Shown: positions 32,639-42,333 of the stretch, piece after piece | Layout: every line of letters starts with the position of its first letter | Position numbering within the stretch: the stretch's first letter is position 1 | Assembly (NCBI GenBank): GCA_048859965.1 | Contig: JBLIZO010000002.1 | Coordinates: 1-58,686, forward strand | Length of the DNA: 58,686 nt | Source of the DNA: Fluviibacter sp048859965 | Lineage (GTDB): Bacteria > Pseudomonadota > Gammaproteobacteria > Burkholderiales > Rhodocyclaceae | Reading direction: 5' to 3' | Program-made: the position numbers and the translations under genes | The notes under the pieces: generated by a model | The model's input: only the letters and a program-made list of their open reading frames with translations | Told to the model about the DNA's origin: nothing | Database searches by the model: none

Positions 32639-35600
32639 GGGCTTAACTTATCACCGTTAATCATCTGCATCAAATCCGCGCGTGGCGATTTGGTAAAGCG
32701 GTTCAACACCAGGTAGACCACCGGGGTTGTGTAGAGCGTCAGAAGCTGGCTCAGGATAAGACCACCGACAATCGCGACGCCTAAAGGAACCCGTAATTCG
32801 GCGCCATCGCCATGGCCGATAGCCAGCGGAATCGCGGCAAATAGTGCCGCAAAAGTTGTCATCAGAATCGGACGGAAGCGTAGCAGGCAGGCCTGATGAA
32901 TGGCTTCCCGGGCAGGCATGCCGGTGCGCTGCGCTGAGATGGCGAAGTCAATCATCATAATAGCGTTCTTTTTGACGATACCGATCAGCAAAATCACGCC
33001 AATCAGGGAGATGATATTGAAGTCGGTTCCAGTGATAAGGATCGCCAGTAAGGCGCCGACGCCAGCCGATGGCAAGGTTGATAGGATTGTTAACGGGTGA
33101 ATCAGGCTTTCATAAAGGATACCCAGGACGATATAAACAGCCACGATAGCGGCCAGGATCAGCAACGGTTGGCTCTTGAGCGAGGCCTGGAATGCCTTGG
33201 CACTACCGGAGAAGGTGCCGCGTATGGAGTCGGGAACACCGAGCTCGATCATGGTGTGTTGGATCGCATCCGTCGCTTGCGACAGCGAGATGCCCAAAGG
33301 CAGGTTGAATGAGAGCGTCGAGACGACAAAAGCGCCCTCGTGGTTGACAGCCAGCGGCGTATTATCGGGCACCAAGCGGGCAATGTTGCTCAGCGCGACC
33401 TGGCGCGCTGGTTCAGTCGCGGTGGCCGGTACGACCAGCATCATCCGGTCCAGTGTCTGCGGGCCTTCGGTGTATTCGGGTGCGGCTTCCAGAACGACGC
33501 GATACTGGTTGAGCGGCCTGTAAATGACCGAAACCTGACGTTGGCCGAACAGGTTGTTCAGGGCGGCATCGACCATCTTCGGCGTCAATCCCAATCTGAA
33601 TGCCGCATCCCGATCGATTTCGACGCGCATCTGCAAGCCCAGGTCCTGCTGATCGGTATTGACGTCTGTCAGCTCGGGGAGTTTAGTCAGAGCGGCACGG
33701 ATTTTGGGTTCCCAGATGCGAAGCTCTTCAAGGTTGTCGCTCTGCAATGAAAACTGGAATTGTGCATTGGAAGGCCGACCGCCAATGCGGATGTCCTGCA
33801 TGGGCACGAGGAAAAGACCGGCGCCCGGCTCCCGCCCCAGTTTCGGACGCAGTCGATTGATGACTTCGTCGGCCGACAGATCGCGCTCGCTGAGTGGCTT
33901 GAGTGAAATAAAAATCATGCCGCTGTTGCGCTGCGAGCCGCCGGTAAAACCGGACACCATATCAACGGCCGGGTCATCCTGAATGATGCTGATAAATTTA
34001 CTCAGCTTGTCTTTCATCGTATTAAATGACACGGACTGATCTGCCTGAATAAAGCCCATGATGCGGCCCGTATCCTGCTGCGGGAAGAACCCCTTGGGAA
34101 CAATGCGATACAGGTAAACATTCAGGACAATGGTCATTAAAAGTCCGAGCAGCATCAGCTTCCGATGATCCAGCGCCCAGGAAATCGTTCGTGCATAAAC
34201 GTCGTAAACATAATCAAAACCGCGGCCAAAACCCTGCTGCATCCAAGCCATCCCCTGCCCCAAACGTGCAAGCAGCAAACGAATACGCGCAAAGCGGCGT
34301 TTTGTTGGGAACGATGCTATAGACGGGCTTGAGCAATGATGGCTGGCCTCATGACGACGTAACAGAATGTCCGTCATCATCGGCGTCACCGTCAGGGAAA
34401 TGACCATTGAAATCAGAATGGCGATGGAGAGTACGACGGCGAACTCACGGAACAATCGGCCAATGATGCCGCCCATCAGCAGAATCGGTAAAAACACCGC
34501 AATCAGGGACAGACTGATCGAAATGACCGTGAAGCTGACTTCCCGCGTACCTTGCAGCACCGCCTGGCGTAGCGGCATCCCCGCTTCGCGGTGGCGCGTA
34601 ATGTTTTCCAGAACAACGATCGCATCATCGACCACAAAGCCGGTTGCAATCGTCAGTGCCATCAGACTCAGGTTATCCAGACTGTAGCCAAAGAGATACA
34701 TCACGCCGAAGGTACCGATCAGAGATACCGGCACCACAATACCGGGAATCAATGTAGCCCGACCATTCTTGAGAAACAGGTACACCGCCAGAATGACCAG
34801 CGCTACGGAGAGCACCAGCGTTCGTTCGACCTCTTTCAGCGACGCCAGAATCGTCGGCGTACGGTCCATGACGATTTTGACATTGATGCCCGCGGGGATG
34901 GATGCCTCCAGTTGCGGCAACATATCTTTGATCCGGGCCACGGTTTCGATAATGTTGGCGCCAGGTTGCCGGTAAATGATCAACATGACGGAGCGCTTGC
35001 CGTTCGTCAAACCGATGTTGCGAATATCTTGTACCGAGTCACTGATCGTGGCGATATCTTCAAGTCGCACTGGCGCGCCATTTTTCCAGACGACAATCAC
35101 CGGTTTGTAATCAGCCGCAGTCTTGGCCTGATCGTTGGCCTGCACGACCCATTGGCGATCTGGATTTTCCAGACTGCCCTTGGGGAGGTTCATATTCGCC
35201 TTCAATACGGCGTTTCGTACATCGTCACTGCTGATCCCCATGGCCTGGATAATCGATGGGATCACCGTGACGCGCACTGCCGGTTGGGCGCTGCCGCCAA
35301 CGGATACTTGCCCGACGCCGCTGACCTGCGCCAGCTTTTGCGCCAGTACGGAATCTGCCGCGTCGTATATTTGGTCGACGCTCAAGGTATCGGAAGTCAG
35401 CGCCATCACCATGATGGGTGAATCCGCTGGGTTCATCTTGCGATACGTCGGGTTAGACGGGAGTCCTGTGGGTAGAATGGACCGGGCGGCGACAATCGCC
35501 GCCTGCACATCGCGTGCAGCGCCATCGATATTACGATCCAGATCAAACTGCAGTGTGATACTGGTTGATCCCTGCGTGCTGATCGAGGTCATCTCGGTGA

Positions 35601-35829
35601 TACCGGCGATCCGGCTCAGAGATCGTTCGAGCGGCGTTGCAATGCTCGATGCCATGGTCTCGGGACTCGCCCCCGGCAACGATGCACGCACAGAAATTGT
35701 TGGAAAATCGACCTGTGGCAAAGGTGCAACGGGCAGCAACAGGAACCCGATGATGCCTGAAATGGTGATGGCAACCACCAGCAGTGTGGTGGCGATTGGC
35801 CGTTCGACAAAGAGCCGCAACCAGTTCAC
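32635..35829 (-). CDS. muxC: RND multidrug transporter, MdtC/MuxC type
   Basis: Inner-membrane proton/drug antiporter subunit; MdtB and MdtC-type proteins form a mixed trimer. It begins NWLRLFVERPIATTLLVVAI, and the proton-relay Asp pair is in TIATGFVVDDAIVVLENI. At 1064 residues it is about 40 longer than E. coli MdtC; the extra part is a hydrophilic, Arg-rich segment at about residues 495-545 (after MMTDILLRRHE). It is followed by the outer-membrane factor and preceded by the muxB-like gene, each with 4-nt overlaps. The substrate range is unknown; Pseudomonas MuxABC handles novobiocin-like and macrolide drugs. Confidence 0.93.
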   Translation of the reverse strand: MNWLRLFVERPIATTLLVVAITISGIIGFLLLPVAPLPQVDFPTISVRASLPGASPETMASSIATPLERSLSRIAGITEMTSISTQGSTSITLQFDLDRNIDGAARDVQAAIVAARSILPTGLPSNPTYRKMNPADSPIMVMALTSDTLSVDQIYDAADSVLAQKLAQVSGVGQVSVGGSAQPAVRVTVIPSIIQAMGISSDDVRNAVLKANMNLPKGSLENPDRQWVVQANDQAKTAADYKPVIVVWKNGAPVRLEDIATISDSVQDIRNIGLTNGKRSVMLIIYRQPGANIIETVARIKDMLPQLEASIPAGINVKIVMDRTPTILASLKEVERTLVLSVALVILAVYLFLKNGRATLIPGIVVPVSLIGTFGVMYLFGYSLDNLSLMALTIATGFVVDDAIVVLENITRHREAGMPLRQAVLQGTREVSFTVISISLSLIAVFLPILLMGGIIGRLFREFAVVLSIAILISMVISLTVTPMMTDILLRRHEASHHCSSPSIASFPTKRRFARIRLLLARLGQGMAWMQQGFGRGFDYVYDVYARTISWALDHRKLMLLGLLMTIVLNVYLYRIVPKGFFPQQDTGRIMGFIQADQSVSFNTMKDKLSKFISIIQDDPAVDMVSGFTGGSQRNSGMIFISLKPLSERDLSADEVINRLRPKLGREPGAGLFLVPMQDIRIGGRPSNAQFQFSLQSDNLEELRIWEPKIRAALTKLPELTDVNTDQQDLGLQMRVEIDRDAAFRLGLTPKMVDAALNNLFGQRQVSVIYRPLNQYRVVLEAAPEYTEGPQTLDRMMLVVPATATEPARQVALSNIARLVPDNTPLAVNHEGAFVVSTLSFNLPLGISLSQATDAIQHTMIELGVPDSIRGTFSGSAKAFQASLKSQPLLILAAIVAVYIVLGILYESLIHPLTILSTLPSAGVGALLAILITGTDFNIISLIGVILLIGIVKKNAIMMIDFAISAQRTGMPAREAIHQACLLRFRPILMTTFAALFAAIPLAIGHGDGAELRVPLGVAIVGGLILSQLLTLYTTPVVYLVLNRFTKSPRADLMQMINGDKLSP

Positions 35830-38800
35830 GAATGCGTGCTACCGGAGTGATCCGCCGTCGGTGCGGCATTCAGGTCCCAACCGGTGCGCTCTTTGATGCG
35901 ACGGGCCAGGCGGTCGAAATACAGGTAAATCACTGGCGTGGTGAATAGGGTCAATAGCTGACTCAGCAATAGGCCACCCACCATGGCGATTCCCAGTGGC
36001 TGGCGTAATTCACTGCCGATCCCGCCACCCAGCATCAGCGGTAACGCCCCCAGCAAGGCGGCCATGGTAGTCATCAGAATCGGGCGGAAGCGCAACAGGC
36101 AGGCCTGATGAATGGCGTCACGGGGTGACAGCCCGCCCTTTCGCTCTGCATCCAGTGCAAAGTCGATCATCATGATCGCATTTTTCTTGACGATACCAAT
36201 CAGCAGAATGATGCCGATGATGCCGATGATGCCCAGATCATGGCCCGTCAGCATCAGGGACAACAAGGCGCCGACCCCGGCAGAAGGCAGCGTCGAGAGA
36301 ATGGTGATCGGGTGAATATAGCTTTCGTACAGGATGCCCAGCACGATATACATGGTGGCGATCGCAGCCAGGATCAACAGAACGGTGCTGGTCAGCGACG
36401 ATTCAAAGGCTTTGGCGGCACCCTGGAAATGGCTGCGTACGCCAGCCGGCAGTTCAATCGCTGCTTCGGCATCACGAACCGCATCGACAGCGCTACTTAG
36501 AGAAACGCCCGGCGGTAGATTGAAAGAAATCGTGGCTGCCGGAAACTGGCTATAGTGGTTGATGGCGAGTGTCGTTTCCGTCTCGCGGATTTGCGCGAGA
36601 ACGCTCATCGAAACCTGCTGACCACTGAGCGACGGTACATACAGCTGGCTCAACGACTTGGGATCGAGTTTAAACCCCGGTTCGGCTTCCAGCACGACCC
36701 GATACTGGTTCGATTGCGTATAAATCGTTGAAATCAGACGTTGGCCGTAGGCGCTATAGAGTGCATTGTCGATCGCATCGACCGAAACGCCGAGTCGCCC
36801 CGCCGTGTCACGATCGATATCAACATAAACCTGCAGCCCCCGCGTTTGCAGATCCGAACTGACATCGGCCAGTCGATTTGACTGACGCAAGCGTGCCAGT
36901 AAGCGCTCTGTCGTCTGAACTACTGTAGCCTCATCGGGTCCTTCCAGCGTGAACTGGTAACGGTTTTTGCTGACCCGATCCTCGATGGTCAGATCTTGGG
37001 TCGGTTGTAAAAAGAGCGTGATTCCTGGAATATCGCGAGTGCGATCCTGCAAGCGATGGATGACTGCTTCGACGCGATCACGTTGTGCAATAGGTTTCAG
37101 GTTGATCTGAATACGCCCAGTGTTGAGCGTGGTGTTAACACCATCAATACCAATGAACGATGAGAGGCTTTCAACCGCCGGGTCCTCAAGAATTGCGTTG
37201 GCGACAGCCTGTTGCGCCACCGACATGGCCTGAAACGAGACGGTTTGATCCGCTTCGGTGACACCTTGTATGACGCCCGTATCTTCGACGGGGAAAAAGC
37301 CCTTCGGAATCGCAATGTAAAGCAGCACCGTCAACAGGAGCGTGCCGATGGCCACCTGCAGTGTCAGTCGCTGTCGATTCAATACCCAGATAAGCGCCTG
37401 ATCATAGTGGTTGACCAGGCGTTCAAATGACGTACCAACCCAGGTCATAAAGGCGCCGTGCCGTGTATGCGCCGATTCGTCTTTTAATAATCGGGCACAC
37501 ATCATCGGTGTGAGCGTCAGCGAGACGAAGGCAGAAATCAGAATCGCCACGGACAGCGTAATGGCGAATTCGCGGAACAATCGACCGACGACATCGGTCA
37601 TAAACAGCAAGGGAATCAGTACGGCGATGAGCGAAATGGTGAGCGAGATAATCGTGAAGCCGATCTCCTGAGCCCCCTTGAGCGCCGCATTCATGGGAGA
37701 CTCCCCCAACTCCCGGTGGCGGGCAATGTTCTCGATCATTACAATCGCATCGTCAACCACGAAACCGGTCGCGATGGTTAACGCCATGAGGCTGAGGTTG
37801 TTGATCGAGAACCCGGCCAGATACATCACGGCAAAGGTGCCGATCAGCGACAAAGGCACCGCAACAGCTGGAATAATCGTCGCCGGAATACTGCGTAAAA
37901 AGAGATAGATCACCATCACTACCAGGGCGATGGCCAGCATCAGTTCCGATCGGACATCATCCACCGAGGCGCGGATCGTAATTGTGCGATCCGTCAGTAC
38001 TTTAAGCTCGGCGGCCGCTGGCAGGCTTGCCTGCAACTGCGGCAGCAAGGCCTTGATCCGATCAACAACCTCGATGACGTTGGCACCTGGCTGGCGCTGA
38101 ACATTGACGATGACGGCGGGTTGCCTATCCATCCAGGCAGCCAGGAAGGTATTTTCCGCACCTTCACTGACCTCGGCCAACTGGCTCAACCTGACCGGTG
38201 CGCCATTCCGCCAGGCAACGATGACATTGCGATACTCTTCAGCCGATTTCAACTGATCGTTGGCATCAATCGTGACAGCGCGCAGGTCACCATCAAAACT
38301 ACCTTTCGGGTCGTTGACGTTCGTATTACCGATTGCTGTACGCAGGTCCTCAAAGCTCAGGTTCATGGCTGCCAGCGTCGTCGGATTAACCCGGATACGC
38401 ACCGCGGGACGACGTCCGCCGCTCATCGAGACGAGGCCGACGCCACTGACCTGCGAGATTTTCTGTGCGAGCCGCGTTTCCACCAAATCATGCAACCGTG
38501 TCACCGGCAAGGTTGCAGAGGTCACCGCCAGCGTGATGATCGGCGCATCAGCCGGGTTGACCTTGCTGTAAATCGGTGGCGCCGGCAGATCTTTCGGCAA
38601 GAGCGTCGTCGCCGCATTGATGGCGGCCTGCACCTGTTGTTCGGCAACATCCAGCGCCACATCCAGACCGAAGCGTAAAACGATGAGCGAGCTGCCCGTC
38701 GAACTGGTTGAGGTCATCTGCTCCAGACCGGGCATCTGACCGAACTGACGCTCCAGCGGTGCCGTGACCGAACCCGTCATGACCTCAGGGCTGGCACCCG

Positions 38801-38954
38801 GATAAAAGGTGTTGACCTGAATCGTCGGATAATCAACTTCCGGCAGTGCCGAGGTTGGCAAAAGGCGATAGGCGATCAATCCGACGAGCAGAATCGCCAC
38901 CATCAGCAACGAGGTGGCGACCGGGCGGAGAATAAACAGGCGAGAGGGGTTCAC
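35826..38954 (-). CDS. muxB: RND multidrug transporter, MdtB/MuxB type
   Basis: 1042-residue RND pump subunit. The start NPSRLFILRPVATSLLMVAI is the MdtB type; the Asp pair lies in TIATGFVVDDAIVMIENI. Porter-domain motifs such as PGASPEVMTGSVTAPLERQF and the second-half GVGALLSLMLTGHDL are present. It is the partner of the muxC-like subunit; having two different RND genes in tandem distinguishes this class from single-gene AcrB pumps. Overlaps with genes on both sides are ATGA-type, so stoichiometry is likely kept by translational coupling. Confidence 0.93.
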   Translation of the reverse strand: MNPSRLFILRPVATSLLMVAILLVGLIAYRLLPTSALPEVDYPTIQVNTFYPGASPEVMTGSVTAPLERQFGQMPGLEQMTSTSSTGSSLIVLRFGLDVALDVAEQQVQAAINAATTLLPKDLPAPPIYSKVNPADAPIITLAVTSATLPVTRLHDLVETRLAQKISQVSGVGLVSMSGGRRPAVRIRVNPTTLAAMNLSFEDLRTAIGNTNVNDPKGSFDGDLRAVTIDANDQLKSAEEYRNVIVAWRNGAPVRLSQLAEVSEGAENTFLAAWMDRQPAVIVNVQRQPGANVIEVVDRIKALLPQLQASLPAAAELKVLTDRTITIRASVDDVRSELMLAIALVVMVIYLFLRSIPATIIPAVAVPLSLIGTFAVMYLAGFSINNLSLMALTIATGFVVDDAIVMIENIARHRELGESPMNAALKGAQEIGFTIISLTISLIAVLIPLLFMTDVVGRLFREFAITLSVAILISAFVSLTLTPMMCARLLKDESAHTRHGAFMTWVGTSFERLVNHYDQALIWVLNRQRLTLQVAIGTLLLTVLLYIAIPKGFFPVEDTGVIQGVTEADQTVSFQAMSVAQQAVANAILEDPAVESLSSFIGIDGVNTTLNTGRIQINLKPIAQRDRVEAVIHRLQDRTRDIPGITLFLQPTQDLTIEDRVSKNRYQFTLEGPDEATVVQTTERLLARLRQSNRLADVSSDLQTRGLQVYVDIDRDTAGRLGVSVDAIDNALYSAYGQRLISTIYTQSNQYRVVLEAEPGFKLDPKSLSQLYVPSLSGQQVSMSVLAQIRETETTLAINHYSQFPAATISFNLPPGVSLSSAVDAVRDAEAAIELPAGVRSHFQGAAKAFESSLTSTVLLILAAIATMYIVLGILYESYIHPITILSTLPSAGVGALLSLMLTGHDLGIIGIIGIILLIGIVKKNAIMMIDFALDAERKGGLSPRDAIHQACLLRFRPILMTTMAALLGALPLMLGGGIGSELRQPLGIAMVGGLLLSQLLTLFTTPVIYLYFDRLARRIKERTGWDLNAAPTADHSGSTHS

Positions 38955-40252
38955 CGGGCGGGACGCGGTACGACCATGACCCTCGCACCGGGCTTCAGCT
39001 TATCAAAACCATCGACAACCACAACATCTCCCGGCGTCAGGCCTTCCAGAATTTCGGCTTGCGCACCCTGGGTGCCGCCGAGTCGGATGGTTCTGGCGGC
39101 AACGGTATTGTCTGCGGCAACCACATAGACATAGGTACCCTGGCTACCGCGCAGAATGCCGTTACTCGGCGCGAGGATCGCATTGGCTCGATCTTCGACT
39201 TGAAGACGGGCATTCACGAACTGATTTGGAAACAGGTTGCCATCTTCATTGGCAAATTCCGCTTTGAGCTTGACCATACCGGTCGTCGGGTCTATGACGT
39301 TATCAATGGATTTCAACATACCGGTTGCCAGTACCGTTTTGAAATTGCGGTCATACGCCGCCACCGGCATGGGATCGCCGGCATTGAAGCGCGCCAGAAT
39401 CCGCGGTAACTGCTCCGAGGGAATGGTGAACAACACATCGATCGGGTGCATTTGCGTCAACGTCACGATGCCGTTGGTGTCACTGGTTTTAACAATATTG
39501 CCGGCATCAACCTTGCGCAAGCCCAGACGACCATCGAACGGTGCCGTGATCTGGGTATAGGAAAGCTGCGTTTTGGCGTCGTCCAGTGCGCCTTTGTCGG
39601 CTTCCACGGCACCTTCATATTGCTGTACCAGGGCGCCCTGGGAATCCAGATCCTGGCGCGCAATCGAATCCTGTTTGAACAACGTCTGATAGCGTTTCAA
39701 TTTGATACGATGGTCGCGTAGCAACGCCTCATCCTGTTCCAGCTTACCTTTAGCCTGCATAACCTTGGCTTCAGAAACGCGCGGATCAACAACGGCGATC
39801 AATTCGCCGGCTGTGACCATTTGGCCTTCCTGGAACAGTACCTTGTCCAGTTGCCCATCAATGCGCGTACGAATCACGACTTCACGACGCGCCGTGACGG
39901 TGCCCAATCCGTCTACCAGTACAGGGAAAGCGCCTTCTGTGACGGCTTGAACCGCTACAGGGACCGGCGGCTTCCCCCGCTTCAACGGGCTGCTATCCCC
40001 ATTCAGATAGTTCAACAGAAGTACGACAACCGTCAGCAGCAGGGCAGCACCGCCGCCGATGAGCCATTGATCACGCAGACGACGCGCCCGGAAGGCCTGG
40101 ACGTGCCGGCGACCTGCTGCCCGAATTTGCCCCGGCGCGGTAAGGGCAAGCGTGCGCCAATCCGTCTGGCGTATCTGCTGCTGCCAGCCTTTCGCGGTTT
40201 GCCCAACGGATTGCCGCCAACCGGCCCAGCGATTGCGATTGAATAGTGACAT
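38951..40252 (-). CDS. muxA: RND periplasmic adaptor, MdtA/MuxA type
   Basis: Membrane-fusion protein bridging the RND pump and outer-membrane channel. The lipoyl half-motifs are VVIRTRIDGQLDKVLFQEGQ and TQITAPFDGRLGLRKVDAG, with a coiled-coil hairpin between (about 165-235) and a beta-barrel and MP domain after. One transmembrane helix (about 64-83) anchors it, preceded by an unusual 60-residue basic, Trp/Arg/Gln-rich cytosolic tail. I found no internal ATG, GTG or TTG that would remove the tail. First gene of the minus-strand operon muxA-muxB-muxC-opmB; divergent from umuD. Confidence 0.93.
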   Translation of the reverse strand: MSLFNRNRWAGWRQSVGQTAKGWQQQIRQTDWRTLALTAPGQIRAAGRRHVQAFRARRLRDQWLIGGGAALLLTVVVLLLNYLNGDSSPLKRGKPPVPVAVQAVTEGAFPVLVDGLGTVTARREVVIRTRIDGQLDKVLFQEGQMVTAGELIAVVDPRVSEAKVMQAKGKLEQDEALLRDHRIKLKRYQTLFKQDSIARQDLDSQGALVQQYEGAVEADKGALDDAKTQLSYTQITAPFDGRLGLRKVDAGNIVKTSDTNGIVTLTQMHPIDVLFTIPSEQLPRILARFNAGDPMPVAAYDRNFKTVLATGMLKSIDNVIDPTTGMVKLKAEFANEDGNLFPNQFVNARLQVEDRANAILAPSNGILRGSQGTYVYVVAADNTVAARTIRLGGTQGAQAEILEGLTPGDVVVVDGFDKLKPGARVMVVPRPAR

Positions 40253-40259
40253 GGTGCCT

Positions 40260-40265
40260 ATTCTA
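40260..40265 (-). promoter_or_regulatory. Candidate -10 element of the mux operon
   Basis: CGGTAGAATAGG on the minus strand, only 7 nt before the ATG at 40252. If this is a true -10, the transcript would be leaderless or nearly so. No convincing -35 was found. Confidence 0.35.
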
Positions 40266-40346
40266 CCGTCAGACCTTGTCCAAAAATCTTGTCTGCACCG
40301 TCGCTGCCTGTTATTCTTGTTTGCGTTACATATTCAAGAAGAGTCC

Positions 40347-40976
40347 ATGGAAAACCCGGTCAGAAAACATGGTGGGCGTCGTGATGGTGCCGGACGTAAA
40401 TCGCTGTTCCGCGAGGCGACTCAGCCGGTTCGCATTCCGGTCAGCCAGATCGCAGCCGTCCGGTCGTTTCTGCATGCACGCATTTTTCCGGAGCCCGCCA
40501 TCGCACCTCGACCGTTGAATTCTGGGCTGGACTCCCATGCCCTATCCCTACCCGTCTTTGCTACCGGCGTGCGTGCCGGTTTCCCCAGCCCGGCCGATGA
40601 TCACGCAGAACCGGGTCTGGATCTGAATGCGTTGGTGGAAAATCCCGCTGCCACCTTCTGCGCTTGGGCCGAAGGCGACAGCATGATCGACCTGGGTATT
40701 CTGGATGGCGACCTGATGGTCATCGACCGTTCGTTGACGCCCCGACACGACGACGTGGTCGTAGCCGATCTGAACGGCGCGTTTACCGTCAAACGATTGA
40801 TTCACAAAAGCACTGGTAGCTTTCTGATGCCGGCCAATCCCGATTACCCGCCGATCCCCATCACAGCCAGCGACGACGTGCGTATCTGGGGCGTCGTAAT
40901 CCGCGTCATCCATGATCTGCGGGCTCGCGGACGGCGCAAGCGCGGTACGGGCCGATCCCGACTGAAAAAAACCTGA
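40347..40976 (+). CDS. umuD: UmuD-type autoproteolytic subunit of DNA polymerase V
   Basis: SOS mutagenesis protein; RecA-stimulated self-cleavage gives UmuD', which joins UmuC. The LexA/S24 peptidase domain has the cleavage bond Ala77-Gly78 (AGFPSPADD), Ser112 (GDSMID) and Lys149 (TVKRL); the 37-residue Ser-Lys spacing equals that of E. coli UmuD (60/97). It is 209 residues against 139 in E. coli: about 54 extra at the N-terminus, with a GGRRDGAGRK basic motif, and a basic C-tail (RARGRRKRGTGRSR). Start at 40347; frames starting upstream lack support. I found no E. coli-style LexA box in the 94-nt gap to muxA. umuC follows after 3 nt. Confidence 0.93.
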   Translation: MENPVRKHGGRRDGAGRKSLFREATQPVRIPVSQIAAVRSFLHARIFPEPAIAPRPLNSGLDSHALSLPVFATGVRAGFPSPADDHAEPGLDLNALVENPAATFCAWAEGDSMIDLGILDGDLMVIDRSLTPRHDDVVVADLNGAFTVKRLIHKSTGSFLMPANPDYPPIPITASDDVRIWGVVIRVIHDLRARGRRKRGTGRSRLKKT

Positions 40977-40979
40977 TCC

Positions 40980-42278
40980 ATGCTATCCGTGCATCGTTTG
41001 GCGCTTATCGACTGCAATAATTTTTACGTCAGTTGCGAGCAGGCTTTTAATCCCAAACTCCGTCACCGCGCTGTGGTGGTGTTGTCCAACAATGACGGCT
41101 GTGTCGTATCACGGTCGCAAGAAGCCAAGCAGGCCGGCATCCCCATGGGCGCCCCCTATTTCCAGATTCGCCAGGCGCTGGCTCAGGTCAACGGCATGGC
41201 CCTTTCCTCCAATTACGCCCTGTATGCCGACATGAGCCATCGGGCCATGCAATTGATTCGGGAGCAAATTCCGGATCAAGAGGTTTACTCGATTGATGAA
41301 TGCTTTATCGATCTGTCCGGTTTTTCATCCGATCAGGCATTGGTACAGGCTTTCAGGATTCGACAACGCCTGTTGCAATGCCTGAGCTTACCAGTGAGCG
41401 TCGGCCTGGGCGCCACCAAAACACAGGCGAAGCTGGCTGGCGAAATTGCCAAGAGGCGAGCAACCAGCGGCATCTGCGATTTAAGTGGTGAGCTTTCGGC
41501 GGAGCGCCAATCAGAAATGGTGAACCAATCCGTCGATAACGTCTGGGGCATAGGCCATCGCACCTCCGCCAGCCTCGAATCGGCGGGTATACGTACCGTT
41601 GGGGAGCTATTAGCCAAACCGACGAGCTGGATTCGGCGTCGCTACTCAATCAACCTCTTGCGCACTGTCGATGAGCTCAGGGGCTTGCCTCGCCTGGGGT
41701 TTCAGCATCAGCCGGAACCCCGCCAGCAGATTATCGCCTCACGTTCGTTTGGCCACGTCATCACCGCATACGCTGATCTCGTCGAGGCGGTATCCACATT
41801 TGTCATGCGAGCCTGCGAGCGTTTACGAGAGGATCATTCGCTCACCACCATAATTCAGGTCTATTATCGAGCGAAAAACGCATCGGATGGCGCCCTCTGC
41901 GCAGACAGCCTTGCCCTGCCCCTGTTATCGGCGACGGATGATACGCGCCAGATAACCCGACAGGCCCTAGAGGCCCTCGGGCAGATCTATCGGCCCGGTC
42001 TCAAATACAAGAAAGCCGGCGTCGTGCTGAGCGGTATTTGCCCGGCGCAGATTCGCCAACCCGAATTGGTTGGGCTCTATCCGGTGGCGGCCGGCCCAAG
42101 CGCGACAATGCAGCTCATGGACCAGATCAATCAGCGTTACGGGCGCGACACCTTGCGAGTCGCTACGATGGGCGTAAACGATGATGCCCTTTGGCATATG
42201 AGTTGTTCCAGAAGATCAAGGCGTTACACAACTGCGCTGGAGGAGCTCCCGGTCTTTAGCGCGAGCGGTATGAGATGA
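40980..42278 (+). CDS. umuC: DNA polymerase V catalytic subunit UmuC
   Basis: Y-family translesion polymerase. Palm-domain metal ligands: Asp11 (ALIDCNNFYVSCE) and Asp106/Glu107 (VYSIDECFIDLSG). The YALYADMS and WGIGHRTSASLESAGIRTV (helix-hairpin-helix) segments are typical, and the C-terminal DUF4113-like part ends RRYTTALEELPVF. Length is 432 residues. At the place of the E. coli beta-clamp motif QLNLF this protein has QPELVGLY, so clamp contact may differ. Forms an operon with umuD. Confidence 0.95.
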   Translation: MLSVHRLALIDCNNFYVSCEQAFNPKLRHRAVVVLSNNDGCVVSRSQEAKQAGIPMGAPYFQIRQALAQVNGMALSSNYALYADMSHRAMQLIREQIPDQEVYSIDECFIDLSGFSSDQALVQAFRIRQRLLQCLSLPVSVGLGATKTQAKLAGEIAKRRATSGICDLSGELSAERQSEMVNQSVDNVWGIGHRTSASLESAGIRTVGELLAKPTSWIRRRYSINLLRTVDELRGLPRLGFQHQPEPRQQIIASRSFGHVITAYADLVEAVSTFVMRACERLREDHSLTTIIQVYYRAKNASDGALCADSLALPLLSATDDTRQITRQALEALGQIYRPGLKYKKAGVVLSGICPAQIRQPELVGLYPVAAGPSATMQLMDQINQRYGRDTLRVATMGVNDDALWHMSCSRRSRRYTTALEELPVFSASGMR

Positions 42279-42292
42279 AAATAGTAAAAAGC

Positions 42293-42321
42293 TTGCCAAG
42301 TGCGAATGTCTCCACTATAAT
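42293..42321 (+). promoter_or_regulatory. Promoter of tRNA-Asn
   Basis: TTGCCA (42293-42298), 17-nt spacer, TATAAT (42316-42321), 12 nt before the tRNA start and just after the umuC stop. Confidence 0.82.
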
Positions 42322-42333
42322 TCGCCCCGCTGT

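Noticed and set aside
40253..40346. LexA box before umuD
   Set aside because: CTGT occurs once but without a matching ACAG at 8 nt distance; no E. coli-type box can be called.
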